A stretch of DNA of 64,000 nt from Gemmatimonadota bacterium (GTDB taxonomy: Bacteria; Gemmatimonadota; Gemmatimonadetes; Longimicrobiales; Gaopeijiaceae), in contig JACZXQ010000004.1 in the NCBI GenBank assembly GCA_022571515.1, forward strand, positions 62,001 through 126,000, written 5' to 3'. Of the stretch, positions 54,020 to 63,651 are shown piece after piece. Below the pieces are notes generated by a model. That model did no database searches and was not told the origin of the DNA. It worked only from the letters and a program-made list of their open reading frames with translations. Numbering within the stretch: position 1 is the stretch's first letter; each line of letters starts with the position of its first letter. A program made the translations under genes and the position numbers.

Positions 54020-54742
54020 CTATTCAGTGGGCCCAGCGACGATTGTTCTCAGTGCCCGGACCTCATCTTTCGTCAGTTCGCGCCATTCCCCCTTCGCGAG
54101 CCCACCCAATTCGATGGGCCCAAACCGAACGCGCAGAAGGGCCAGGACCTCGTGCCCGACAGCACTCAGCATCCGCCGCACCTCACGCTTGCGACCCTCG
54201 GCCAACACCAGCGTGAGCCGGGTCGAGCGTTCCAGCCGTTCCAAGATGGATGCTCGGCGCGCGCGCGCCGGGCCGTCGTCGAGGCTGACCCCCTCCGTGA
54301 GCCTCTCGAGCGTCTCGCGAGTCACCACCCCCTTCACGGTGGCCTCGTACTCCCGCTCTACCCCCGTCCTGGGGTGAAGCAGGCGGCTCGCCAGGTCTCC
54401 ATCGTTCGTGAGGAGCAGGAGACCCTCTGTGTAGAGATCGAGACGTCCCACGTAACGGAGTCCCACCATGTCACCGGGCAGGACATCGTAGATGGTCCGT
54501 CGCCCATGCGTGTCACGCTCCGTCGTGAGTACTCCGGGCGGTTTGTTGAGAGCGATGAAGCGTGGCGCTTGCAACTCCACAACGCGCCCGTCGAACATGA
54601 TCTGGTCGCGTGCCGGATCGACCCGAGATCCAAGGACGGTAACCACCTCTCCGTTCACTCGGATCCGTCCATCCTCGATCAGGTTTTCGGCCTGTCGACG
54701 GGACGCCACCCCGGCACGGGATAGATACTTCTGAAGCCGCAT
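54020..54742 (-). CDS. RsuA/RluB/RluF-family pseudouridine synthase
   Basis: A 240-residue protein from the ATG at 54742 ([20 protein letters not shown]). An S4 RNA-binding domain fills residues 1-60 and is followed by the catalytic part: [16 protein letters not shown], then [21 protein letters not shown], in which the aspartate of GRLD is the active base. It modifies rRNA uridines. An upstream extension of the frame has an atypical arginine/proline-rich sequence. The gene follows scpB by 13 bases. Confidence 0.9.
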   Translation of the reverse strand: MRLQKYLSRAGVASRRQAENLIEDGRIRVNGEVVTVLGSRVDPARDQIMFDGRVVELQAPRFIALNKPPGVLTTERDTHGRRTIYDVLPGDMVGLRYVGRLDLYTEGLLLLTNDGDLASRLLHPRTGVEREYEATVKGVVTRETLERLTEGVSLDDGPARARRASILERLERSTRLTLVLAEGRKREVRRMLSAVGHEVLALLRVRFGPIELGGLAKGEWRELTKDEVRALRTIVAGPTE

Positions 54743-54755
54743 CGACCGGTCCGCC

Positions 54756-55496
54756 CTAGTCGACCTCGGGATCGTCTTCGGCCGACTCGGCCGGGGCGTC
54801 CACGGGCATGTCGGCCTCGGGCGGTCGAACATCGGCATCACCCGCCTCGGGATCTTCGCTCTCATCCAAACCGCTCGCCGTCGCCAGGACGTCGCTCACA
54901 CCCGGTGGAGGTGTGTCATCGTCCTCGATCGCCTCCTCATCCGGCTCGGGCTCGGGGTCCTCGAGCGGAGTCCGATCCCGAAGGATGATCGGGAGCTCCT
55001 CCGGCCGGGGGAGGTCGTCGAGCGAGCGGAAGCCGAAGTGCTCCAGAAAACGCTGTGTCGTGCCGAATAGGAGTGGGCGCCCGATCCCGTCGCCTCGGCC
55101 GACCACATCGATCAATGCGCGGTCTTGAAGCGTGCGAATCACGCCCGCCGATCCGACTCCGCGGATGTACTCCATCTCGATGCGGCCGATTGGCTGACGA
55201 TATGCAATGAGGGCCAGCGTCTCGAGGGCGGGTCCCGACAGCCGCGACGGCCTGGGGACGGTGTCGAACCGCTCCAGGTATGTCACAAAGTCGGGCCGGG
55301 TGAGGAGTTGGTAGCCCTCGCCCAGCTCGCGGATCTCGAACGCACGCTCGGATTCCGAGTAAACGGCGTTCAGCGCGCGGACCGCCTCCTCGACCAGGTC
55401 TTCGTTGAGGCCGCCGTCCGCCCGGGCGATCTCCTCCGCCTTCAGCGGTGCATCGCTTGCGAAGAGCACTGCCTCCACGATCTGGGCTGCGTTCAC
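54756..55496 (-). CDS. scpB: SMC-Scp complex subunit ScpB
   Basis: A 246-residue protein. Residues 1-170 show the two winged-helix domains ([19 protein letters not shown] and [24 protein letters not shown], the latter the ScpB signature). The last about 75 residues are acidic and proline-rich, longer than in most ScpB. It acts in chromosome segregation with ScpA and SMC. Its ATG overlaps the scpA stop (ATGA). Confidence 0.93.
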   Translation of the reverse strand: MNAAQIVEAVLFASDAPLKAEEIARADGGLNEDLVEEAVRALNAVYSESERAFEIRELGEGYQLLTRPDFVTYLERFDTVPRPSRLSGPALETLALIAYRQPIGRIEMEYIRGVGSAGVIRTLQDRALIDVVGRGDGIGRPLLFGTTQRFLEHFGFRSLDDLPRPEELPIILRDRTPLEDPEPEPDEEAIEDDDTPPPGVSDVLATASGLDESEDPEAGDADVRPPEADMPVDAPAESAEDDPEVD

Positions 55497-56293
55497 GAAT
55501 CCTCCGGTAATGCGTCTCTTGGAGCAGCATCGTGCTCGGGCTCGACGACACTCTCATTCCTGCGATACACCCACAGCTCGCTGAACGGCCTGACCTGCCG
55601 CAGAAAAATGATCCGGCGTCGTGTGAGCTCCAGGCCCGCCAAGAACGTCATGACGCTATGCATGCGGTTCCGGAACGGCTGCACGAGGCGGGTGAACTCG
55701 ATCCGCTTCACCCGCTCCAACGTGCCGAGAATCAAGTTCATCTTGTCTTCCATGGCAACCGGCCGAGAAGTCACCCAATGCTCGCGCTTTCCCGGCGCCG
55801 GAGGGGCAATCTCGAGGGCCGCCTGGAACACTTCCTCCCAGGTGGTCTCGAGCGGCGTCTCCTCTATCGAAGGACGAGCCCTGGGTTCCACGTAGCCCTT
55901 GCCGAAACGGCGAGCTTGCTCGGCCTGTGAGGCGGCCAGGCGGTCCGAGATCTCGCGAATCTGCTCGTACTCGAGAAGGCGACGAACCAACTCCGCCCGA
56001 GGATCCTCCTCCCGGCCCTCCTGGGGCCGCGGAAGCAGCATTTGCGCCTTTACCCGGATGAGCATGGCCGCCATCTCGAGGAACTCGCCCGCGTTGTCGA
56101 GATCCTCTGCGTGGATGCCCTGCACAGCTGCAAGGAACTGGTGTGTGATCGTCGCGATCGGGATGTCGAAGATGTCGATGTCCTGCTGCCGGATGAGGTG
56201 CAGCAGCAGGTCGAGCGGTCCCTGGAACCGCTCGATGTCGATGACGAGGAAGTCCTCGCCCGCGAGAACCGATCCCGCCCCGGTCAGATCCAT
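55493..56293 (-). CDS. scpA: Segregation and condensation protein A (ScpA)
   Basis: A 266-residue protein from the ATG at 56293. It has FQGPLDLLLHLIRQQDIDIFDIP, the ScpA signature, then EFLEMAAMLIRVKAQMLLP and a C-terminal winged helix (MHSVMTFLAGLELTRRRIIFL). It is the kleisin that links SMC heads. The start overlaps the end of the M50 peptidase gene by 10 bases, and scpB overlaps its stop. A longer open frame upstream overlaps the M50 gene and is not used. Confidence 0.92.
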   Translation of the reverse strand: MDLTGAGSVLAGEDFLVIDIERFQGPLDLLLHLIRQQDIDIFDIPIATITHQFLAAVQGIHAEDLDNAGEFLEMAAMLIRVKAQMLLPRPQEGREEDPRAELVRRLLEYEQIREISDRLAASQAEQARRFGKGYVEPRARPSIEETPLETTWEEVFQAALEIAPPAPGKREHWVTSRPVAMEDKMNLILGTLERVKRIEFTRLVQPFRNRMHSVMTFLAGLELTRRRIIFLRQVRPFSELWVYRRNESVVEPEHDAAPRDALPEDS

Positions 56294-56937
56294 AAGTACA
56301 TCAGGGTGCCCCACCAATTCATGATCACGAAAACCGGCCGGAAAACCACACTGAAGAAGGACGGCGCCAGGAACATGATTCCCATCAAGACCAGGATGCC
56401 ATACCCACCCAGCTTCCGGTATCGAAGCCCCAGCTTTTCGGGCAGCATGTGGAACATCACGTGCGATCCGTCCAACGGCGGAATGGGAATCAAGTTGAAA
56501 AGCGCCAGAAGCAGGTTGATGAACACCCCGAAGAAGCACATGCGGAGCACCACGCCGACCACGGCCGAGCCGTCCAGCGCCACCTGGAGCTTCCCGAAGA
56601 TCATGTAGAGCACCGTGAATCCGACGACGAGCAGGATGTTGGACGCGATGCCCGCCAGCGAGACCTTGATGTCGCTCGCCCGAGGTGTGCGGAACTTTCT
56701 CGGGTCGATCGGCACGGGCTTGGCCCACCCGAAGACGAAGCCCGCCGTGTAGTAGAGGACCAACGGGACGACCACCGATCCCACCACGTCGAGGTGAGAT
56801 ACCGGGTTCAGCGTGATTCGGCCCAGGTTGTGGGCGGTGTCGTCCCCTTCCCTCAGGGCCACCCACGCGTGCGCGACCTCGTGGACAACCACAGAGAAAA
56901 GGAGCACCGGAAGCAGGATCAGAAAGTCCGAATTCAT
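56284..56937 (-). CDS. Site-2 protease family (M50) membrane metallopeptidase
   Basis: A 217-residue membrane protein from the ATG at 56937. It has the zinc motif HEVAHAW in the first helix (FSVVVHEVAHAWVALREG), then GWAKPVPIDPRKF, and the third ligand in LIPIPPLDGSHV. It resembles the short YwhC-like M50 group. It could cleave membrane proteins such as anti-sigma factors. Its 3' end overlaps scpA by 10 bases; the two often occur together. Confidence 0.88.
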   Translation of the reverse strand: MNSDFLILLPVLLFSVVVHEVAHAWVALREGDDTAHNLGRITLNPVSHLDVVGSVVVPLVLYYTAGFVFGWAKPVPIDPRKFRTPRASDIKVSLAGIASNILLVVGFTVLYMIFGKLQVALDGSAVVGVVLRMCFFGVFINLLLALFNLIPIPPLDGSHVMFHMLPEKLGLRYRKLGGYGILVLMGIMFLAPSFFSVVFRPVFVIMNWWGTLMYLWI

Positions 56938-57019
56938 GGACCTTGAAGGTACCCGAGCGCGATCCCCCTCGCCAGCCCGCCCGGCGTCTGTGCCCGGCAC
57001 AATAATCACTGGAAATCCC

Positions 57020-57048
57020 TTGATCACTCTTCACGTTTCGGGTATACT
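57020..57048 (+). promoter_or_regulatory. Sigma-70 type promoter of rpsT
   Basis: TTGATC at 57020-57025 and TATACT at 57043-57048 are separated by 17 bases. The -10 box ends 47 bases before the rpsT ATG. The position fits constitutive expression of a ribosomal protein gene. Confidence 0.75.
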
Positions 57049-57095
57049 TTTCGGCCGGTTCGCCAAGGGGCGAGCCGATCGTACAAAGGTGAAGA

Positions 57096-57350
57096 ATGCC
57101 GAATATCAAGAGCGCCAAGAAACGCATGAGGCTCAGCCGCGTGCAGAATACCCGGAACCGCACCAAGCGGACTCGGCTGCGTACGGCCATCAAGAAGGTC
57201 CGTCAGGCGGACAACGTCGAGGCGGCGCAGACCGCCCTGCATGAAGCGATTGTGCTTCTCGATCGCGCCGCCACCAAGCGGCTGCTCCACCCGAATGCCG
57301 TCGCGCGCATGAAGAGCCAACTCGCCCGAAGGGTTCGCGCGTTGGCCTGA
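57096..57350 (+). CDS. rpsT: 30S ribosomal protein S20
   Basis: An 84-residue protein, very basic, with the S20 pattern: MPNIKSAKKRMRLSRVQNTR, an arginine/lysine-rich first helix, then AIKKVRQADNVEAAQTALHE and LLDRAATKRLLHPNAVARM. It binds 16S rRNA. A promoter lies upstream and an intrinsic terminator 23 bases after the stop, so the gene stands alone. Confidence 0.96.
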   Translation: MPNIKSAKKRMRLSRVQNTRNRTKRTRLRTAIKKVRQADNVEAAQTALHEAIVLLDRAATKRLLHPNAVARMKSQLARRVRALA

Positions 57351-57372
57351 GGTAGCGGCACAGGAAATTTGA

Positions 57373-57406
57373 ACGACCCGGTCGGCCCACCGATCGGGTC
57401 GTTTTT
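57373..57406 (+). terminator. Rho-independent terminator of rpsT
   Basis: Arms ACGACCCG (57373-57380) and CGGGTCGT (57395-57402) form a perfect stem of 8 with a 14-base loop, followed by TTTTT. It follows the rpsT stop by 22 bases. Confidence 0.93.
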
Positions 57407-57525
57407 CTTGAGGGCGGCCCAGCATTCTGGCATTCGGGTTGTCTCCCTAGTAGGTATGTGCCTGGGCGCCCACATTTTCATGACCAGGGCGCTCGCGTAG
57501 CGAACCGACTCGACGGAGACCACCG

Positions 57526-58167
57526 ATGCGTACGTTCATTTTCTTCCTCACACTCATCGCGGCCTTTTCTTTGGGCGCACTCAGCTCCCCGGAGCCAGCC
57601 ACCGCCCAAGAAACCGATATCGTCGGCGATTGGGTGCTGAACCGCGACAAGAGCGACGATCCACGTGAGGTGATGGCCCGAAGCCGCAGGGGTGGCAACC
57701 AGGGCGCCGCTCGAGGTGGCGGCGGCAGGGGCGGAGGCCGTGGGGGTGGGCGGGGCGGAGGCGGCGGTCGCGGAGGCGGTGGCTCACCCGGCATCGAGCG
57801 CGGGCCGAGCGAGGGCGACCGGCTGCTGCAGCGACGGTTGATGAACCCAGTGCTCAATCTCACGATCACCAGGACGGACTCCACCTACGTCTTCGCGACA
57901 GAAGGCCAGCAGTTCGGTGAGCATTTCTTCGATGGCCGCAAGCTCAAGTCGATCGTCGGCACGGAGCTCGAGGTCGAGATCAAGGCCGAGTGGAAGAAGA
58001 ACAGGCTCGAGGTCGAGACCAAGGTCAGTGGCGGGGCGAAGCTCAAGGAGAGATACGAGCTCGACGAGGACACCGGTGAGTTGAGGGTCGAACTGGATTT
58101 CAGCAACACACGCTTGGATCAGAGGATCAGACTCAAGCAGGTCTACGAGCGGAGGGGGGACGGCTAG
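57526..58167 (+). CDS. Secreted protein with an RGG-type glycine-rich linker
   Basis: A 213-residue protein with a signal peptide (FIFFLTLIAAFSLGALSS). Residues about 53-86 form a glycine/arginine repeat (ARGGGGRGGGRGGGRGGG). The C-terminal part (residues 95-213) is beta-rich (LNLTITRTDSTYVFATEG and KNRLEVETKVSGGAKLKERY) and ends in a charged tail. The domain resembles a generic secreted beta fold, family not recognised. Convergent with pyrC, 5 bases from its stop. RGG in an exported protein is unusual; RNA binding is not supported by location. Confidence 0.6.
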   Translation: MRTFIFFLTLIAAFSLGALSSPEPATAQETDIVGDWVLNRDKSDDPREVMARSRRGGNQGAARGGGGRGGGRGGGRGGGGGRGGGGSPGIERGPSEGDRLLQRRLMNPVLNLTITRTDSTYVFATEGQQFGEHFFDGRKLKSIVGTELEVEIKAEWKKNRLEVETKVSGGAKLKERYELDEDTGELRVELDFSNTRLDQRIRLKQVYERRGDG

Positions 58168-58171
58168 AGGC

Positions 58172-59458
58172 TCAGTTCCTCTCGAACACGATCCGGCCGC
58201 CCACAATCGTGCACCGGGCCCGCCCCCTCAGTTCCCAGGCGTCGAACGGCTGATTCCGGCTCTTCGAGCAGAACAACTCCCGGTCGATCGTCCACTCGAC
58301 GGCAGGATCGATGATGGTCACGTCGGCCACGGAGCCCGGTGTCAGCGAGCCGCCGGGAAGCCCGAAGGCCTCCGCCGGCGCCCGGCTCATTCTGTCCACC
58401 ATAGTGGGGAGGTCGATGATGCCCTTCCCCACCACGTGAGTCAGGATCAACCCAAGCGACGTCTCCAACCCCACAATACCGAACGGCGCGTCGTCGAATG
58501 CCTGTTCCTTCTCGTCGTAATGGTGCGGCGCATGGTCCGTGGCAATCGTGTCCAGCGTGCCATCGGCTAGGCCCTCCTGGACGGCCGCCCGATCCTTCGC
58601 GCTGCGCAGTGGAGGATTCATCTTCGCATCGGTCCGGAAACCGTCCACCGCCTCATCTGTCAGTAGCAGGTGGTGAGGCGTTGCTTCGGCCGTCACGCGA
58701 ACACCCCTCGCCTTGGCCTGCCGGATCGCCTCGACCCCGTAAGTCGTAGAAATGTGCTGCAAGTGGAGACGGCCGCCCGTGAACTCGGCGAGCAGCAGGT
58801 CACGAACAATGTGGATGTCCTCCGAGGCGTTGGGCTTGCCACGAAGTCCCAGGCGCGTGGAGACCAGGCTCTCATTCATCACGCCTTCGCCGGACAGACC
58901 GAGGTCCTCGGGGTGATCAGCCACCGGGATGCCGAACGCCTGGGAGTACTCGAGGGCCATCCGCATAAGACCGGAATCCATCACCGGGTGACCGTCGTCC
59001 GTGATCGCCACGGCTCCCGCTTGTACCATCTCGCCGACCTCGGCGAGTTGCGTGCCCTCGAGACCCACCGAGATGGCGCCGACCGGGTACACGCGGGTAG
59101 CCCCCACGCGCTCGCCCTGGGCCTTCACGAACCCGACTGTCGCCGGATCGTCGATGGGCGGATCCGTGTTGGGCATCGCGCATATCGCCGTGAAACCGCC
59201 GGCCGCCGCCGCGTGGGCACCCGTCTCGATGGTTTCCTTGTGCTCTTCCCCCGGTTCCCTGAGATGGACGTGCACGTCGATGAGTCCCGGGGTCACGATC
59301 AAACCGGAAGCGTCGATCTCGACGGCGTCCTCAGGAGCATCGATCCCGCCGGCCACCTCGATGATCCCGGTCTCATCGAGCAACACGTCATAGGTGCCGT
59401 CGATGCCTTGGCCGGGATCGACCACCCTGCCACCCTTGATGATCATCGAACGGCTCAT
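58172..59458 (-). CDS. pyrC: Dihydroorotase
   Basis: A 428-residue dihydroorotase of the class I type: metal-binding [20 protein letters not shown] near residue 60, [11 protein letters not shown], then [12 protein letters not shown] and [15 protein letters not shown], and the catalytic [15 protein letters not shown]. It makes dihydroorotate from carbamoyl aspartate, step 3 of pyrimidine synthesis. The ATG at 59458 overlaps the pyrB stop (ATGA). It ends convergently with the RGG protein gene. Confidence 0.93.
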   Translation of the reverse strand: MSRSMIIKGGRVVDPGQGIDGTYDVLLDETGIIEVAGGIDAPEDAVEIDASGLIVTPGLIDVHVHLREPGEEHKETIETGAHAAAAGGFTAICAMPNTDPPIDDPATVGFVKAQGERVGATRVYPVGAISVGLEGTQLAEVGEMVQAGAVAITDDGHPVMDSGLMRMALEYSQAFGIPVADHPEDLGLSGEGVMNESLVSTRLGLRGKPNASEDIHIVRDLLLAEFTGGRLHLQHISTTYGVEAIRQAKARGVRVTAEATPHHLLLTDEAVDGFRTDAKMNPPLRSAKDRAAVQEGLADGTLDTIATDHAPHHYDEKEQAFDDAPFGIVGLETSLGLILTHVVGKGIIDLPTMVDRMSRAPAEAFGLPGGSLTPGSVADVTIIDPAVEWTIDRELFCSKSRNQPFDAWELRGRARCTIVGGRIVFERN

Positions 59459-60426
59459 GACTCCCCCCCTCCCTTCGCCGCTTCCGCCGCCTCGGGGACC
59501 CCGCCTGCCAGCAGGTAGAGCACCGCCATGCGGATCGCCACGCCGTTCGTCACCTGGTTGAGGATGACCGAGTGCGGGCCGTCCGCCACGTCACTGTCGA
59601 TCTCCACGCCGCGGTTCATGGGCCCGGGGTGGAGGATCACGAGATCCTTTGGGGCCGCGTCCAGCCGGGCGCTGGAGACACCCCAGACACGATTGTATTC
59701 CCGCAGGCTTGGGACGTACCCGGCCTTCATGCGCTCGAACTGGAGCCGGAGAACGTTGAGAACGTCCGCCCACTCAATGGCGTCTTCGATCCGCCCGAAG
59801 ACGGAAACACCCAGCTCCTCCACACCCCTCGGAAGCAGCGTGCGCGGCCCGCATACGGCCACCTCCGCACCCAACTTCAGCAATCCGAAGATGTTGGACC
59901 GAGCGACACGCGAATGGAGGATATCGCCCACCAGGCAGACCTTGATCCCCGAGATCCGGCCCAGCGTGTCGCGGATCGTGAGCATGTCCAACAGCGCCTG
60001 TGTCGGATGCTCGTGCCCGCCGTCCCCCGCGTTGACGACGCTGGACGGTATCCGGTCCGCCAAGAAGCTCGCAGCGCCCGAGGACCCGTGGCGCATGACG
60101 ACCATGTCGATCTTCATGGCCTCGAGGTTCCGAGCCGTGTCCACGAGCGTCTCGCCTTTCACCACCGACGATCCGGACGACGAGATGTTCACCGTGTCGG
60201 CACTCAGGCGCTTCTCGGCGAACTCGAACGATACCCGCGTCCGCGTTGACGGCTCGAAGAACAGATTGACGATGGTCTTCCCGCGCAGCACGGGGACCTT
60301 CTTGATCCGGCGCTCCGAGATTTCCTTGAAGGGCTCGGCGGTATCCAGAATGGTGGAGATCTGATCGGGTTCCAGCCGCTCCAGGCCCACGAGGTCCTTT
60401 CCGAGAGAAGGAGCGGTTCGGGTCAT
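59455..60426 (-). CDS. pyrB: Aspartate carbamoyltransferase catalytic chain
   Basis: A 323-residue protein with the family motifs: [19 protein letters not shown] near residue 57, [35 protein letters not shown], and [13 protein letters not shown]. It makes carbamoyl aspartate, step 2 of pyrimidine synthesis. It is joined by ATGA overlaps to pyrR upstream and pyrC downstream. No pyrI gene is present in the window. Confidence 0.95.
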   Translation of the reverse strand: MTRTAPSLGKDLVGLERLEPDQISTILDTAEPFKEISERRIKKVPVLRGKTIVNLFFEPSTRTRVSFEFAEKRLSADTVNISSSGSSVVKGETLVDTARNLEAMKIDMVVMRHGSSGAASFLADRIPSSVVNAGDGGHEHPTQALLDMLTIRDTLGRISGIKVCLVGDILHSRVARSNIFGLLKLGAEVAVCGPRTLLPRGVEELGVSVFGRIEDAIEWADVLNVLRLQFERMKAGYVPSLREYNRVWGVSSARLDAAPKDLVILHPGPMNRGVEIDSDVADGPHSVILNQVTNGVAIRMAVLYLLAGGVPEAAEAAKGGGES

Positions 60427-61031
60427 GCGGCCTCCGGTGGAACGGTCACGACGTGCACCGCGAGTTCGCCGTCGAGCTCGGGTACCAACACTTCGACGGC
60501 CTGGTTCGGCATTGTTTCGATGGACTTGCCCACGATGTCGGGACGAATCGGTAGCTCACGGCCACCGCGGTCTACCAGAACACACAGGTAGATGCGTGCA
60601 GGCCTCCCCCAATCCATCAATTCGTTGAGCGCGGCCCGAGCCGTTCGTCCCGTGAAGAGAACGTCGTCCACAATCACCACGACCTGGTCGTCGATGCCGC
60701 CGGGCGGCAACTTCGATTCACCAATCACGGGCCTTGGGCCGATGGCCATCAGGTCGTCGCGGTACAACGTGATGTCGAGAGTGCCGAGCGGCACGGTGAG
60801 ACCTTCAGCGCGTTCGATCTCGGCTTGCAGCAGGTGGGCCAGTTGAACGCCTCGCCGGTGGATGCCCATGAGCATCAACTCGGCCGCGCCGGCGTTCATT
60901 TCAATGAGTTCACGAGCCATCCGGGCGATCGCCCGCTCGACAGCCTTCGCGTCCATCACCGGAGTGCGTGTACTGGGCACCAGAAGCCTACTGGCCTCCA
61001 CAAAGAGTGTTTCGCCCGTGCAAGAGGCCAT
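60423..61031 (-). CDS. pyrR: PyrR-type uracil phosphoribosyltransferase/regulator
   Basis: A 202-residue protein from the ATG at 61031; an internal ATG at 60956 gives the usual family length of about 177 residues and may be the true start. It shows [40 protein letters not shown] and the PRPP loop [17 protein letters not shown]. In PyrR the protein binds the pyr mRNA leader and causes attenuation. No obvious PyrR-binding hairpin was seen upstream in the short gap (61031-61159). It is the first gene of pyrR-pyrB-pyrC. Confidence 0.9.
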   Translation of the reverse strand: MASCTGETLFVEASRLLVPSTRTPVMDAKAVERAIARMARELIEMNAGAAELMLMGIHRRGVQLAHLLQAEIERAEGLTVPLGTLDITLYRDDLMAIGPRPVIGESKLPPGGIDDQVVVIVDDVLFTGRTARAALNELMDWGRPARIYLCVLVDRGGRELPIRPDIVGKSIETMPNQAVEVLVPELDGELAVHVVTVPPEAA

Positions 61032-61158
61032 GAACCTCCGCCCCCCACGGACAAGGCGCCGGAAACTAGAGAAGATCGGGGTTCTTTACAAGGGATGGCC
61101 ACGCGCCCATCATGAAGCCCGATTTCATGCGGATTTCCGCCAATTAGGAGGGCAGTCC

Positions 61159-63111
61159 ATGCAGCGCAGTCCTTACCGGGTTCTCGCCTGGGCGATGGCC
61201 ACACTGGTGCTCGTCTCGCCTAGCCTGAGCGCCCAGGAATTGACCGAGGCACCCAAGGTCATTCTGGGCGGGGTACCGTTTTCGGTAATCCTGGAGGGCG
61301 CGGAAGACACCGCGACGTCCTATGAGATCCGGGACGCGGAAGGCGCAGTGCTCGCGAGCGGAAGCGTGGACGCACAGGCCACCGTCACGGTCCAAGGCCT
61401 CGTGGTCACCAGCCGCTCCGGACTCCCACTGGAGGTGCGTCTGGGCGCCGTCACCGAGACGCTGGACCGGCCTTTCGCGTATGGCTGGTTTTCGCTGATG
61501 CCCCCGCTCATTGCCATCCTGATGGCGCTTATCTTCAGAGAAGTGGTGACTGCGCTGTTCGCGGGCATCTGGTTGGGCGCGTTGGCCGTGGCGGGATACA
61601 ACCCGCTGCAGGCACTCTGGAGGGTCGTGGACAGCTACGTCGTTCCGGCCCTCTCGGACTCTGACGGAGGCCACACCCAGATCGTGATCTTTTCGCTGCT
61701 TCTGGGTGGCATGGTCGGGATCATCGCCCGGAACGGTGGCACCCAAGGCATCGTGGACGCGGTAGCGCCCTTTGCGAACACCAGGCGGCGCGGCAAGATC
61801 GCGACTCTGCTTGCCGGCCTCGCGATTTTCTTTGACGACTACGCCAACACGCTCATCGTGGGCAACACGATGCGGCCCATCACGGACCGCCTGAAAATCA
61901 GCCGGGAGAAGCTGGCGTACATCGTCGACTCGACCGCCGCCCCCGTCGCCGCGATGGTCCCCATTTCCACCTGGGTAGGCTATGAGATCTCGCTCATCTC
62001 CGACGGACTCGACATTGCCGCCGCGCAGCAGTCGGCCAACCCCGCTCTGGCGCAGGCGCTGTCGACAGCGAACCCATTCGGCGTATTCATCAGCACGATC
62101 CCATACCTTTTTTATCCCCTCCTGGCCCTGATCTTCGTGTTCCTCACCTCTTTCATGGATCGTGACCTGGGCCCCATGGCCGAAGCGGAACGGCGCGCGG
62201 CAAGCGGCGGAGGGCTGCACCGGCCGGGCGCCACGCTGGCCACCGACACGTCGGGGGCGGTCATGCAGGCGAAGGACGGCGTATCACCCCGCTGGTACAA
62301 TGCAGCGTTGCCGGTGCTGACAGTGATCCTCGTGGTGCTCGGGGGCCTCTACACCGACGGACGTGCCTCTGTGGGTCCGGACGCTTCGCTCATGGACGTG
62401 TTTGGGGCGGCCGACCCCTTCGTGACGCTCCTGTGGGGCTCGTTCGCGGGCTGCGTGATGGGGATCCTGCTCTCTGTCGGACAGAGGCTCCTCACCGTGC
62501 AGGAGGCGCTCGACGCATGGGGGATGGGCATGAAGGCCATGGTCACCGCCATGGTGATCCTCGTCATGGCCTGGTCTCTGGGACAGGTGACGGCGGACCT
62601 CGGTACCGCGCAGTTCCTGGCCCAGGCCCTGAGCGATGCGGTACCGCTCGCCCTGATCCCTGTCCTCGTCTTCGTCATTGCGGCTGCGATCGCGTTCGCC
62701 ACGGGCACCTCATGGGCCACGATGGCCATCCTGATCCCACTCGTGATCCCCCTCACGGTCGCGCTCGGAGGCGCCGAAAACTTCGCTGTGGGCGGAGGTT
62801 ATTCCATCCTTCTGGGCTCGATCAGTTCGGTCTTGGCCGGCGCGATTTTCGGTGACCACTGCTCTCCCATCTCCGACACGACGGTGCTGAGCTCGACGGC
62901 CGCCGCGTGCGATCACGTGGACCATGTGAGGACGCAATTGCCCTATGCTCTGCTGGTGGCAGTCGTCGCCATGATCCTCGGGGATCTGGCCACGGCGTTC
63001 GGCCTCCCGAACTGGCTGGCCCTGCTCGGCGGTGTGGGTGTGCTCGCGGCGGTCCTCCGGATCTGGGGCACACCGACGGGCGGTCAGCCTTCGGAGGCCT
63101 CCGTGGCCTGA
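61159..63111 (+). CDS. NhaC-type Na+/H+ antiporter with a signal peptide and N-terminal domain
   Basis: A 650-residue protein from the ATG at 61159, with AGGAGG 7 bases upstream. A signal peptide (AWAMATLVLVSPSLSAQ) is followed by an extracytoplasmic beta-rich domain (residues about 25-105). The antiporter part then has NhaC features: GGMVGIIARNGGTQGIVDA, AIFFDDYANTLIVGNTMRPI, FATGTSWATMAILIPL and IFGDHCSPISDTTVLSSTAA. It exchanges sodium and protons in the inner membrane. Divergent from pyrR; the N-terminal domain is an addition to the usual family. Confidence 0.85.
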   Translation: MQRSPYRVLAWAMATLVLVSPSLSAQELTEAPKVILGGVPFSVILEGAEDTATSYEIRDAEGAVLASGSVDAQATVTVQGLVVTSRSGLPLEVRLGAVTETLDRPFAYGWFSLMPPLIAILMALIFREVVTALFAGIWLGALAVAGYNPLQALWRVVDSYVVPALSDSDGGHTQIVIFSLLLGGMVGIIARNGGTQGIVDAVAPFANTRRRGKIATLLAGLAIFFDDYANTLIVGNTMRPITDRLKISREKLAYIVDSTAAPVAAMVPISTWVGYEISLISDGLDIAAAQQSANPALAQALSTANPFGVFISTIPYLFYPLLALIFVFLTSFMDRDLGPMAEAERRAASGGGLHRPGATLATDTSGAVMQAKDGVSPRWYNAALPVLTVILVVLGGLYTDGRASVGPDASLMDVFGAADPFVTLLWGSFAGCVMGILLSVGQRLLTVQEALDAWGMGMKAMVTAMVILVMAWSLGQVTADLGTAQFLAQALSDAVPLALIPVLVFVIAAAIAFATGTSWATMAILIPLVIPLTVALGGAENFAVGGGYSILLGSISSVLAGAIFGDHCSPISDTTVLSSTAAACDHVDHVRTQLPYALLVAVVAMILGDLATAFGLPNWLALLGGVGVLAAVLRIWGTPTGGQPSEASVA

Positions 63112-63122
63112 GTACGGAGGGC

Positions 63123-63623
63123 CTACTCGGCCCGCCGCTCCCGGAAGAACTCGCGGAGGAGCGCGCCCGCCGCCTCTGCCTGTACCCCGGGGGTCACCTC
63201 GGCCCGGTGGTTGAGGGCGGGATCCTGCAGCAGGTTGCCCAGCGAGCCGGCCATCCCCGACTTGGGATCCGAAGCGCCGTAGACCACCCTTGGGATTCGG
63301 GCAAGAACGATCGCGCCGCAGCACATCGCACACGGCTCCAGCGTGACGTAGAGGGTGCTTTCCGTCAGCCGCCAGTCACCGAGCCTGGCTCCCGCGCTCC
63401 GCATGACCACCACTTCCGCATGCGCGCTGGGATCGGAGTCCGTCACGGTCCGGTTGTGATCTTCGGCCAGCACCTCACCGCCCCGCACGATCAGCGCGCC
63501 CACGGGCACTTCGCCGCAGCGGGCCGCCTCGGCCGCGAGCTCGAGGGCACGCGACATCCAGACGGAGTCGTCGGACGTGGAGGGGGTACGGTCGATCGAG
63601 ATGGATGGGGGGGCTTCGCTCAC
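63123..63623 (-). CDS. tadA: tRNA-specific adenosine deaminase (TadA)
   Basis: A 166-residue protein with the zinc deaminase motifs DPSAHAEVVVMRSAG and TLEPCAMCCGAIVLARIPRVVYG. It converts adenosine 34 to inosine in tRNA-Arg. The GTG at 63623 has no ribosome site; an ATG at 63557 (MSRALELAAEAARCGEV) is a good alternative and gives a normal length. It is convergent with the NhaC-type antiporter gene, 11 bases apart. Confidence 0.92.
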   Translation of the reverse strand: MSEAPPSISIDRTPSTSDDSVWMSRALELAAEAARCGEVPVGALIVRGGEVLAEDHNRTVTDSDPSAHAEVVVMRSAGARLGDWRLTESTLYVTLEPCAMCCGAIVLARIPRVVYGASDPKSGMAGSLGNLLQDPALNHRAEVTPGVQAEAAGALLREFFRERRAE

Positions 63624-63651
63624 GGGCGGATCGGACCCGGCCGGTGGTAGA

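Noticed and set aside
55493-57193. A single 566-residue protein covering scpA and the M50 gene
   Set aside because: The upstream part lies antisense to nothing useful but overlaps the M50 reading frame; ScpA is normally about 260 residues and starts at 56293.
61031-61159. PyrR-binding attenuator upstream of pyrR
   Set aside because: The 128-base gap shows only a small palindrome near the NhaC ribosome site and no recognisable PyrR anti-terminator loop.
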